This document shows, in pieces, positions 25,396 to 32,571 of a stretch of DNA of 64,000 bases. Below the pieces are notes generated by a model. The model saw only the letters and a program-made list of their open reading frames with translations. It ran no database searches and was not told the DNA's origin. Positions within the stretch are counted from its first letter, which is position 1. Every line of letters starts with the position of its first letter. Source of the stretch: Gemmataceae bacterium. GTDB taxonomy: Bacteria; Planctomycetota; Planctomycetia; Gemmatales; Gemmataceae. The position numbers and the translations under genes are program-made. The DNA is taken from assembly GCA_901538445.1 (NCBI GenBank), contig LR594584.1, positions 62,001 to 126,000 on the forward strand, in the 5' to 3' direction.

Positions 25396-25716
25396 GTGGA
25401 ACGAGGTGCCATCGGCAATCGCCCACCGGCCAACGAGTCGCGTGCCCCGTAGCTCGACTTCGACGCGGTCCGAGCCGTCGGCGAGCCAGTCGAACGTCCC
25501 GGCGTCCCAGCGGCTCACGGTGCCGCGGCCGCCGGAGACGGGGCCTTCGTAGTCGAGGTAGAGCGGCCGGTGGTCGGCGTTCGGCTCGGCGGGAACGCTC
25601 CGCCCCGCGGCGGGTTCGGCGAGCAACCGCCACGCGCGCAGCACCGGGCCGGCCTCCAGGAGCAGGTCCCAGTGCGGGGCGGGCCAGTCGTGGGCGAGGA
25701 TGACGAACCGGGGCAT
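25378..25716 (-). CDS. Free-standing LigD-type 3'-phosphoesterase domain
   Basis: 112 residues. It matches the phosphoesterase domain that in bacterial LigD cleans 3' ends during non-homologous end joining. Seen are RFVILAHDWPAPHWDLLLE (His9, His15, Asp17), VLRAWRLL, ADHRPLYLDYEGPVSGGRG and GTVSRWDAGTFDWL. The canonical HYDLRLE reads HWDLLLE, so one usual Arg is missing. Its last residues (GEPGA) and stop come from the palindromic repeat, so the original C-terminus may have been trimmed. No Ku or ligase gene is nearby. Confidence 0.75.
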   Translation of the reverse strand: MPRFVILAHDWPAPHWDLLLEAGPVLRAWRLLAEPAAGRSVPAEPNADHRPLYLDYEGPVSGGRGTVSRWDAGTFDWLADGSDRVEVELRGTRLVGRWAIADGTSFHGEPGA

Positions 25717-25800
25717 GGCGTGTGCTGGTGGACTGGTCTACGAATCGGGCGGCCGTGCTGGTAAGATACACGGGCTCGGTCGGCCCACGCGGATTGCACC

Positions 25801-26289
25801 ATGGCGAAGAAGGACAAGAAGGAAGCGAGCGACGGCACGGTGAACATCTGCCGGAACCGCCGGGCCACGCACGACTACGAGATCCTCGACCAGATCGAGT
25901 GCGGCATCGTACTCGTCGGGACCGAGGTGAAGAGCCTCCGCGCCGGGTTCGGGAACCTCGACGACGCCTACGCCCGCGTGGACGGCGGCGAGGCGTGGCT
26001 CATCGGGGCGGAGATCCCCGAGTACGAGTTTGGGAACCGGCTGAACCACAAGCCGAAGCGCGAGCGGAAGCTACTGATGCACCGCCGCGAGATCGAGCGG
26101 TTCGCCGGGAAGGCGAGCGAGAAGGGGCTCACCCTGGTGCCGCTGCGGATGTACTTCCGCGAGGGGCGGGCCAAGCTCGAACTCGCCGTCGGCAAGGGCA
26201 AGCAGGTCCACGACAAGCGCGAGGCGCTCAAGGACGCCGACGCGAAGCGGCAGATCGCCCGCGAAATGGCGACCCGCCGCCGCAGGTGA
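25801..26289 (+). CDS. smpB: SsrA-binding protein SmpB
   Basis: 162 residues. SmpB binds tmRNA and brings it to stalled ribosomes in trans-translation. It has the characteristic NRRATHDYEILDQIECGIVL, GTEVKSLRAG, NHKPKRERKLLMHRREI and LTLVPLRMYFREGRAKLELA. The basic C-terminal tail (KREALKDADAKRQIAREM, then RRRR) is the part that enters the mRNA channel. The tmRNA gene is not in the window. A strong hairpin follows. Confidence 0.97.
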   Translation: MAKKDKKEASDGTVNICRNRRATHDYEILDQIECGIVLVGTEVKSLRAGFGNLDDAYARVDGGEAWLIGAEIPEYEFGNRLNHKPKRERKLLMHRREIERFAGKASEKGLTLVPLRMYFREGRAKLELAVGKGKQVHDKREALKDADAKRQIAREMATRRRR

Positions 26290-26290
26290 G

Positions 26291-26368
26291 AAGTGTGCGG
26301 TGGAGAGTGGGCAGTGGCCAGTACAAGCCGCTGCTAACTGACCACTGCCCACTCTCCACTGCACACTT
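26291..26368. repeat. 27-bp inverted repeat after smpB, probable terminator
   Basis: AAGTGTGCGGTGGAGAGTGG starts the left arm (26291-26317), which pairs with 26342-26368 with one mismatch. The inner bases (CCAGT...AACTG) extend the pairing. TTTTCCC follows on the plus strand, so it can end smpB transcripts before the glycosyltransferase. The arms are made of short AGTGG-like words. Confidence 0.75.
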
Positions 26369-26392
26369 TTCCCAGGCCACGGAGGGCTTGCG

Positions 26393-27406
26393 GTGCGGGT
26401 TGTCGCGCTGGCCGAATCGGCCGATCACGTCTGCTGCCGGTACCGGGTGACCGCGTTCCGCGACGCGCTCGCCGGGTTCGGCCACACGCTCGACGTCCGC
26501 ACCCTGCCCCGCACCACGTTCGGCCGCCTCGGCATCGGCCGCGGCCTGACCGCCGACGTGGTCGTCCTCCAGCGCAAGCTCCTCCCGCCGTGGGCGATCG
26601 CCCTGCTCCGCCGCCGCGCGGCGCGGCTCGTCTTCGACTTCGACGACGCCGTCTGGCTCCGGGACTCCTACTCCCCCCACGGGTTCGCCGACCCCAAGCG
26701 GCTGCAGCGGTTCCGGGCAACGGTGGCCGCGTGCGACCTCGTCGTCGCCGGCAACGAGTACCTCGCGGCGGCGGCCCGCGAGTTCACCGCCCCCGAGCGG
26801 GTCGTGGTCATCCCGACGTGCGTGGAGCCGCAACAGTACCCCGTGGCCACGCACACGCAGACGGGCGTGACCCGCCTCGTGTGGGTCGGGTCGCGGAGCA
26901 CGCTCCGCGGGCTTCAGCAGTTCGCACCCACGCTCTCGGCGATCGGCCGGGCGGTCCCGGGGGTGCGGCTGAAGGTGGTGTGCGACCAGTTCCCGACGAT
27001 CCCCGACCTGCCCGTCGATGCGGTGGAGTGGACGCAGGAGACCGAGGCCGGCGAGATCGCGGCGGCCGACATCGGCATCGGCTGGGTGCCCGACGACCCG
27101 TGGAGCGCCGGCAAGTGCGGGCTGAAGCTGCTCCAGTACCAGGCCGCGGGCCTGCCGGTCGTCGCGAACCCGGTCGGCGTGCAGGCCGAGATGGTCCGCT
27201 CCCACGAGACCGGGTTCCTCGCGGTCACCACGGCCGACTGGGTCGCGGCCGTTGCGGCGCTGGCCGCCGACCCGCACCTGCGGCACCGGCTCGGGGCGGC
27301 CGGGCGGCGGCAGGTGACCGACCGGTACAGCGTCGCCGCCGGGGGCCGCGGGTGGTTCGCCGCCCTGCACCGGCTCCGCGTCGGCCCCGTGCGAAAGTCA
27401 GGGTGA
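26393..27406 (+). CDS. Glycosyltransferase, GT-B fold
   Basis: 337 residues, similar to GT4-type glycosyltransferases that add sugars from nucleotide donors to surface glycans. It starts with GTG at 26393, GGAGG 7 bases upstream. Landmarks are CCRYRVTAFRDALAGFGH, the FDFDDAVWLRD motif common in this branch, a C-terminal domain LVWVGSRSTLRGLQQ, and the donor-site region ADIGIGWVPDDPWSAGKCGL followed by KLLQYQAAGLPVVANPVG. The following kinase-like gene starts 7 bases later, so they probably work together on an envelope glycan. Donor and acceptor unknown. Confidence 0.87.
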   Translation: MRVVALAESADHVCCRYRVTAFRDALAGFGHTLDVRTLPRTTFGRLGIGRGLTADVVVLQRKLLPPWAIALLRRRAARLVFDFDDAVWLRDSYSPHGFADPKRLQRFRATVAACDLVVAGNEYLAAAAREFTAPERVVVIPTCVEPQQYPVATHTQTGVTRLVWVGSRSTLRGLQQFAPTLSAIGRAVPGVRLKVVCDQFPTIPDLPVDAVEWTQETEAGEIAAADIGIGWVPDDPWSAGKCGLKLLQYQAAGLPVVANPVGVQAEMVRSHETGFLAVTTADWVAAVAALAADPHLRHRLGAAGRRQVTDRYSVAAGGRGWFAALHRLRVGPVRKSG

Positions 27407-27413
27407 CCCGCCC

Positions 27414-29105
27414 ATGCTCGCCGACCTGTTCCACAAGCTCGCGACGCTGACCCGACCGACCGGCCTGCCGGTGGTGCGGGACGGCAGGCACGTCTGGCGC
27501 GTTTCACCGGCGGGGGCCGCGGTGTTCGGCCGCGACGGGCCGCAACTGACCCGGTGGGTCGCCGACGGCCTCGCGGTCGTGGTGAAGGCGAACCCGGCCC
27601 GGACCGTGTACCGGGTCGAGCTGCCGGCCGCCACCGTGTTCGTGAAGCACTGCCGGATCACCGGCCCTCGGGCGTGGGCGCGGGAGTGGATCCGCCCGCC
27701 CAAGGCCCGGCTCGAGTTCGACAACGCGACCACCCTGCGGATGCGCGGCGTGCCGGCCATCGAGCCGCTCGCCTGGGGCTCGAACGACACCCGGTGGCCC
27801 GGCGAGAGCTACCTCATCACCCGCGGCGTCGCGGCCGTGCCGTTCCTCGACTTTCTGGAAACCGAGTACGCCGCGCTGCCGCCCGCGGGGCAGCGGGCCA
27901 CGGGCCAGCAGCTCACGGTCGCACTGGCCGAGTTCTTCGCGCGGCTCCACGACGCGGGCATCGCGCACCCGGACCCGCACCCCGGGAACCTGCTCCTCGA
28001 GATGCCCGCGTGCCGCGTCCCGCGGCTCACGCTCCTCGACCTGCACGCGGTGCGGCTCGGGCCGCCGCTGTCGTGGCACAAGAGCCGCGCGAACCTGGCG
28101 CTGTTCAACCGGTTCTTCCAGCTCCGGGCGGGCCGGCCCGAGCGGGCGCGGTTCTGGCACCACTACCGCCGCACCCGGGCGTCGCTCCCGCTCGCGTCCC
28201 CGGCCGAGCTGCGGGCGCAGGCGCGGGAGCTGGAGGCCGAGACCCACGCCTCGAACCTGCACCTGTGGGCGAAGCGCGAGGGCCGGTGGCTCGGCTCGAA
28301 CCGGACCCTGCGGCGGGTGAAGCGGGGGGACGTCCGCGGGCTCGCGGTCCGCGACGTGCCCGACTACGCCCTGCGGTCGCTGCTGGAGAACCCGGACGCG
28401 GTGTTCGCGCAGCCCGGCACGCGCGTTCTCAAGGACAGCAAAACATCGACCGTCGCCGCTTTCGAGCTGCCGTCGCCCGCGGGACCGGTCCCGGTCGTCC
28501 TGAAGCGGGTCAACGTGCGGAGCGCGGCCGAGCCGCTCAAGAACTTCGTCCGCCGGTCGGCGGTGGTGCGGTCGTGGGTGAACGGCCACACGCTCCGCGA
28601 CCGGGGCCTCCCGACCCCGCGGCCGCTTGCGGTGTTCCAGCGCTACCGCCGCGGCCTCCCGGCCGAGGGCTACCTCCTCACCGAGGTGGTCCCGGACGCG
28701 GTGCCGCTCGACGCCGCCCCCGGGGCCGCGCTTCCCCGCGACGTGCTGGTCGACCTGGCCCGCACCCTCCGGGCGATGCACGACCGCGGGGTGTCGCACC
28801 GCGACCTGAAGGCCTCGAACGTGCTGCTGGGTCGCGGCCGCGACCCGGTGCTGATCGACCTCGTGGGCGTGCGGACGGTCGCGGCGATCGGCGTGGCCCG
28901 CCGGGCGAAGGAGCTGGCCCGGCTGAACGCGAGCTTCCTGGCCGCCGCCGCGGTGACCCGTGGCGAGCGGCTGCGGTTCCTGCTCGCCTACCTCGGGGCC
29001 GGCCCCGCGTTTCAGGTGGGCTGGAAAAGCTGGTGGGAACTGGTATCCCGGGCGACGGCCGACAAGGTGGCGAGGAACCGCCGCGTCGGTCGGGCGCTGG
29101 GGTGA
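27414..29105 (+). CDS. Tandem WaaP/Kdo-kinase-like protein
   Basis: 563 residues made of two lipopolysaccharide-kinase-like (WaaP/InaA) domains. The first has HPDPHPGNLLLE and LLDLHAVRLG as catalytic loop and metal site (about residues 185-225). The second has SHRDLKASNVLLGRG and LIDLVGVRTV (about 460-490), with the glycine-poor N-lobe VPVVLKRVNVRSAAEPLKNF. Such kinases phosphorylate sugars in the lipopolysaccharide core. Both catalytic Asp residues are present. A two-domain fusion is unusual, since most family members have one domain. Coupled with the upstream glycosyltransferase. Confidence 0.83.
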   Translation: MLADLFHKLATLTRPTGLPVVRDGRHVWRVSPAGAAVFGRDGPQLTRWVADGLAVVVKANPARTVYRVELPAATVFVKHCRITGPRAWAREWIRPPKARLEFDNATTLRMRGVPAIEPLAWGSNDTRWPGESYLITRGVAAVPFLDFLETEYAALPPAGQRATGQQLTVALAEFFARLHDAGIAHPDPHPGNLLLEMPACRVPRLTLLDLHAVRLGPPLSWHKSRANLALFNRFFQLRAGRPERARFWHHYRRTRASLPLASPAELRAQARELEAETHASNLHLWAKREGRWLGSNRTLRRVKRGDVRGLAVRDVPDYALRSLLENPDAVFAQPGTRVLKDSKTSTVAAFELPSPAGPVPVVLKRVNVRSAAEPLKNFVRRSAVVRSWVNGHTLRDRGLPTPRPLAVFQRYRRGLPAEGYLLTEVVPDAVPLDAAPGAALPRDVLVDLARTLRAMHDRGVSHRDLKASNVLLGRGRDPVLIDLVGVRTVAAIGVARRAKELARLNASFLAAAAVTRGERLRFLLAYLGAGPAFQVGWKSWWELVSRATADKVARNRRVGRALG

Positions 29106-29216
29106 CGGCCGAATGACCGGCATTCCCGGCACAATTGTGAAGACCCGCGCACCCGGCAGCCGAATTAGAACCGGCACGCCCGGCGTCGGGCGGCCTTCCG
29201 GCCCCGGGGCAACCGC

Positions 29217-30134
29217 ATGCCGTACTCCCCGCAGCGAACCCGTGCCGCGGTCACCGCGCTGAGCCTTGCGGCCGGGCTGCTGTGCTGCCCCACCGGGTGC
29301 GAGACGATCCACCCGGACCGCCCCGCGGAGCCCGTGGCCCGGTCGGCCGAACCGGCCCCTCCGCCCGGCCCCGCCGCCCCGACCCTTCCGGGCAAGCACG
29401 CCACCCGGCGCGGGTGCTGCGTGTTCTACCACGACTTCGACCTTGACCCGGCCGACCCGCTGTTCGCCGAGCCCGAGACGCTCCCGGACCAGGTGTACGG
29501 CGAGTTGCGGCTGCCGCCCGGTAACGCCGTGGTGCAGGTGTTCCTGTTCGACACGCAAGAGCGGTACGAGCGGTACATGTTCGACCCGAAGGTCGGGCGG
29601 TACAAGGCGCAGCCGGCCCGGCGGGCGTACTTCTTCGCCGAGCCCCGGGTGGGCGGCGGCGAGGAGCTGAAGATCTTCACCTGGGTCGGCGACCACCTGC
29701 GGACCGACCTGCGGCACGAGCTCACCCACGCGCTGCTCAACGGGGTGCTGAAGAACGTGCCGCTGTGGCTCGACGAGGGGCTCGCGGGGTACTTCGAGCT
29801 GCCGCCGGGGAACGCCGGGGTGAACCCGCAGCACCTCGACGCGCTCCGCCGCACCCCGTTCGAGCCGAACCTGGCGCGGCTGGAGAAGTTCGATCAGGTG
29901 AAGCAGATGGAGAAGCCCGAGTACCGCGAGGCGTGGGCGTGGGTCCACTACATGCTGAAGAGCGACCCGGCGGCCCGCAAGGCGCTTCTCGACTACCTCC
30001 AGGCGCTCCGCACGAATCCGAACCCGGGGCCGCTCCTCCCGCGGCTCCGCGAGGCCACGGAGAACCCCGACCAGGCGCTCGCGGCGCACCTCGCGGGCAT
30101 CGAGTTCCCGACCGCGAAGCCGCAACCGAGATAG
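29217..30134 (+). CDS. Lipoprotein with HExxH metalloprotease domain (DUF1570-like)
   Basis: 305 residues. A lipobox-like CPTGC (Cys28) follows the hydrophobic signal. A Pro-rich spacer leads to a gluzincin domain with HELTH at 167-171 and the third zinc ligand region LWLDEGLAGYFE (Glu187). The layout resembles the DUF1570 group of planctomycete putative peptidases. A helical C-terminal part (EAWAWVHYMLKSDPAARKALLDY) completes the fold. The ATG at 29217 gives a typical signal length. Substrate unknown. Confidence 0.82.
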   Translation: MPYSPQRTRAAVTALSLAAGLLCCPTGCETIHPDRPAEPVARSAEPAPPPGPAAPTLPGKHATRRGCCVFYHDFDLDPADPLFAEPETLPDQVYGELRLPPGNAVVQVFLFDTQERYERYMFDPKVGRYKAQPARRAYFFAEPRVGGGEELKIFTWVGDHLRTDLRHELTHALLNGVLKNVPLWLDEGLAGYFELPPGNAGVNPQHLDALRRTPFEPNLARLEKFDQVKQMEKPEYREAWAWVHYMLKSDPAARKALLDYLQALRTNPNPGPLLPRLREATENPDQALAAHLAGIEFPTAKPQPR

Positions 30135-30149
30135 ACAGCGGCGCGTTTC

Positions 30150-30250
30150 TCGGTTCTCGTTTCACGTCGAACGATCCGAGTTGCTGGCGGGTGCCGCCGG
30201 CCCTCGGCGTAAAATTTCAACGTGTAACGCGAAACGCGAAACGCGAAACG
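30150..30250. repeat. CGCGAAA heptamer array with imperfect inverted partner
   Basis: Three tandem copies of CGCGAAA lie at 30228-30248. About 70 bases upstream, CGTTTCTCGGTTCTCGTTTC (about 30144-30163) forms an imperfect complement. It fills the gap between the metalloprotease lipoprotein and coaC and shares words with 24455-24545. Confidence 0.65.
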
Positions 30251-30261
30251 GGTATCTCGGT

Positions 30262-30900
30262 ATGGCAAACATCCTCCTTGGGGCGACCGGGAGCGTCGCG
30301 GCGGTCCGCGTTCCGGCACTGGTGCAATCGCTCGAAGCCGCCGGCCACGCGGTGAAGGTGGTCGCCACCGACGCGGCCCTGTACTTCTTCGACCCGGCCC
30401 CGCTCGGCCCGGACCTCGTTCGCGATGCCGACGAGTGGCCGGGCCGCGACGCGGGCGGGCGGTACGAGCGCGGCGACGCGGTGCTCCACATCGAGTTGCG
30501 GAAGTGGGCCGACGCGCTGGTGGTCGCGCCGCTCGACGCGAACACGCTCGCGAAGCTGGCCGTGGGCCTGTGTGACAACTGCCTGACGTGCGTGTGGCGG
30601 GCGTGGGACCTCGCGAAGCCGGTGGTTCTGGCCCCGGCGATGAACACGCTCATGTGGCAGCACCCGTTCACCCGCAGGCACCTCCGGTCGGTCGCCGCCG
30701 ACCTGGGTGCGGGCCACATCCCCGGGCACCTCGACGACCTCCCCCTCATCGCCCAGATCAACGACCGCAGCAAGACGCTCCGCGTCGTCCCGCCGGTGAC
30801 GAAGGCGCTGGCGTGCGGCGACGTCGGCGTCGGCGCACTGGCCGAGGTGAGCGCCATCGTTGCGGCGGTCGGCGAGGTGCTGGCACGGGCAGCGGCGTAG
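30262..30900 (+). CDS. coaC: Phosphopantothenoylcysteine decarboxylase, stand-alone
   Basis: 212 residues, an HFCD-family flavoprotein that decarboxylates 4'-phospho-N-pantothenoylcysteine in coenzyme A synthesis. The active-site His76 is in HIELRKWAD, the Asn motif in PLDANTLAKLA, then CDNCLTCVWRAWD, APAMNTLMWQHPFT, and a C-terminal substrate flap with Cys185 (LACGDVGVGALAE). The HIELRKWAD, MWxHPFT and ACGDxGxG pattern is that of the stand-alone plant/animal type (AtHAL3), not the usual bacterial CoaBC fusion. No CoaB gene is nearby. The start at 30262 follows the CGCGAAA repeats. Confidence 0.85.
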   Translation: MANILLGATGSVAAVRVPALVQSLEAAGHAVKVVATDAALYFFDPAPLGPDLVRDADEWPGRDAGGRYERGDAVLHIELRKWADALVVAPLDANTLAKLAVGLCDNCLTCVWRAWDLAKPVVLAPAMNTLMWQHPFTRRHLRSVAADLGAGHIPGHLDDLPLIAQINDRSKTLRVVPPVTKALACGDVGVGALAEVSAIVAAVGEVLARAAA

Positions 30901-31035
30901 CGGTGCGGGTGTGCGACATTTGGACACGGCCCCTATTTCCTTCGCCGCGCCGGCTCCGTACCATCACACAGCGACCCGCGGCAGGGCTCCGGCACGCGGC
31001 CGGTGAGCCCCCGCGGGACACTCGGAGGAATCGGG

Positions 31036-31404
31036 ATGAAGTCCGTTTGCACCGCGGTCCTGGGCGTCGTTCTCGTGGCGTTCGCCGGCACCGCTCGGGC
31101 GGAAGACGATAACGCGAAGAAGCTGATCGGCGTGTGGGTGGTCGAGAAGGCGGGCGGCGACCTGCCGGCCGGCAGCACGGTCGAGTTCACCAAGGACGGG
31201 AAGCTCGCGGCCGTCGTCAAGGCGGACGGCAAGGAGATCAAGTTCGAGGGGACGTACAAGGTCGAGAAGGACAAGATCAACGTCGAGCTCAAGGTGGAGA
31301 GCGAGACGGTGAAGGAGACGGTCACGATCAAGAAGCTGACCGACGACGTTCTGGAGCTGGAAGACAAGGACAAGAAGCTGGACGTTTTCAAGAAGAAGAA
31401 GTGA
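31036..31404 (+). CDS. Small secreted TIGR03066-like protein
   Basis: 122 residues with a signal peptide (MKSVCTAVLGVVLVAFAGTARA) and a small beta-sheet domain: KKLIGVWVVEKAGGDLPAGS, TVEFTKDGKLAAVVKADGKE, FEGTYKVEKDKINVELKVE and a Lys-rich end. It resembles the Gemmata paralogous family TIGR03066 and, more loosely, lipocalin-like domains. GGAGG sits 7 bases before the ATG. Function unknown, probably periplasmic or extracellular. Confidence 0.75.
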   Translation: MKSVCTAVLGVVLVAFAGTARAEDDNAKKLIGVWVVEKAGGDLPAGSTVEFTKDGKLAAVVKADGKEIKFEGTYKVEKDKINVELKVESETVKETVTIKKLTDDVLELEDKDKKLDVFKKKK

Positions 31405-31519
31405 CCGAGGGACTCGGCGGGGCTGGCCCCGTGCCGCCCCGCGCCACCGGTCACCCGACTCATCCTCGCTCCGGCCCGCTCGGGACAAACTTTCGATGAG
31501 TTTGTTGTTGCGGCTGGAC

Positions 31520-31547
31520 TTGCCACTCGGTGGTGCCGCTGTAGAAT
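31520..31547 (+). promoter_or_regulatory. Candidate promoter of tRNA-Asp
   Basis: TTGCCA and TAGAAT are separated by 16 bases, a fair match to a housekeeping -35/-10 pair, about 77 bases before the tRNA. The stretch from 31405 to here has no gene. Confidence 0.4.
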
Positions 31548-31624
31548 TTGCTAAGGAAGTAGCCACCGAACGCACCTTCGCAACACACGACGTGCGTCGA
31601 CTGGCAACCAACCAAACAATTAAT

Positions 31625-31698
<74 letters not shown>

Positions 31699-31703
31699 CT
31701 GAC

Positions 31704-31739
31704 ACGAACCCCGCAAGCACAAAATCTTGCGGGGTTCGT
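31704..31739 (+). terminator. Hairpin terminator after tRNA-Asp
   Basis: Perfect 14-bp stem (ACGAACCCCGCAAG / CTTGCGGGGTTCGT) with an 8-base loop, 5 bases past the tRNA, followed by CGTTTCT. It ends the tRNA transcript. Confidence 0.85.
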
Positions 31740-32571
31740 CGTTTCTACACGTAGAATTCTTCTCGACCCGCTGGTCGCTAGACTGGCAACCGGGCCGCCC
31801 GGAGCCGCCCCACCGTTCTTACTTTCTCACTTTTTTCAGGTCGCAGACAGCCGACGGCACAACGCCTTGCCCGAGCGGCCTGTCTCCCTCGTTCAGCGAA
31901 CCGCCCGCTTGTCCCGGGGCAGGCCTTTGATCAACGGGCGATCTCCCGCTCCAGCTCGGTCTGGGCCATCCGGATCTCCTTCTTGACCGGCACTACGCGC
32001 TCCGAAAGGCGGCTTGAGACCAGTTCCCGTTAGGCCACCTCCGTCTTCCCCGCCTCACACTGAAGCCGGTCGGAGAACGAGTTCGCCGTCACCCGCACGT
32101 CCAGGTTGCGGCGTCGAGCCTACCCGGCAGACCCGGCGGCTCGATGGGTGATGGTGGCGAGTGCGGAGTGCAAGGTGGCGAGGAAGCTCTCGGGCTTCTC
32201 TCACCAAGGCCACCCTGCCGACTGACATGCACCGACATCATCCCGACTCGTACCCGTTCACCGTCGACGTGTTCCGCACCCTCTGGGATCGCTCGCCGCA
32301 AAGGCCACCGACCTGCGACTGATGGTCGAGACCTGCTCCTCGTTCGAGGAGTACCCGACCAAGGGCCGAACCGGCGAGCGGCAGCGACCATCGCCCTGAT
32401 AACGTTTTACCACGGGCCGACTGTTCCGCCGCTCGGCGCTCGGATCGCATGGAGGGAACTCAATCAGCCCGCGGCGGCAATCTCGTTGACCCCGTGCCAT
32501 TTTTCTCGAAAGTCCCGCCGCCGCGGCCGCGTTAGTCCGGTCGGAACGCACACCGTTACCGGAAACCACCG
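31740..32571. other. Gap with degenerate coding traces only
   Basis: No intact gene is convincing. On the minus strand, about 32130-31931, one frame reads RNLDVRVTANSFSDRLQ, then KTEVA, a stop, RELVSSRLSERVVPVKKEI and RMAQTELEREIAR before its final stop. This looks like a decayed gene end. On the plus strand some ordinary-looking peptide occurs near 32228-32330 but is broken by stops. The rest shows no structure. Confidence 0.4.
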
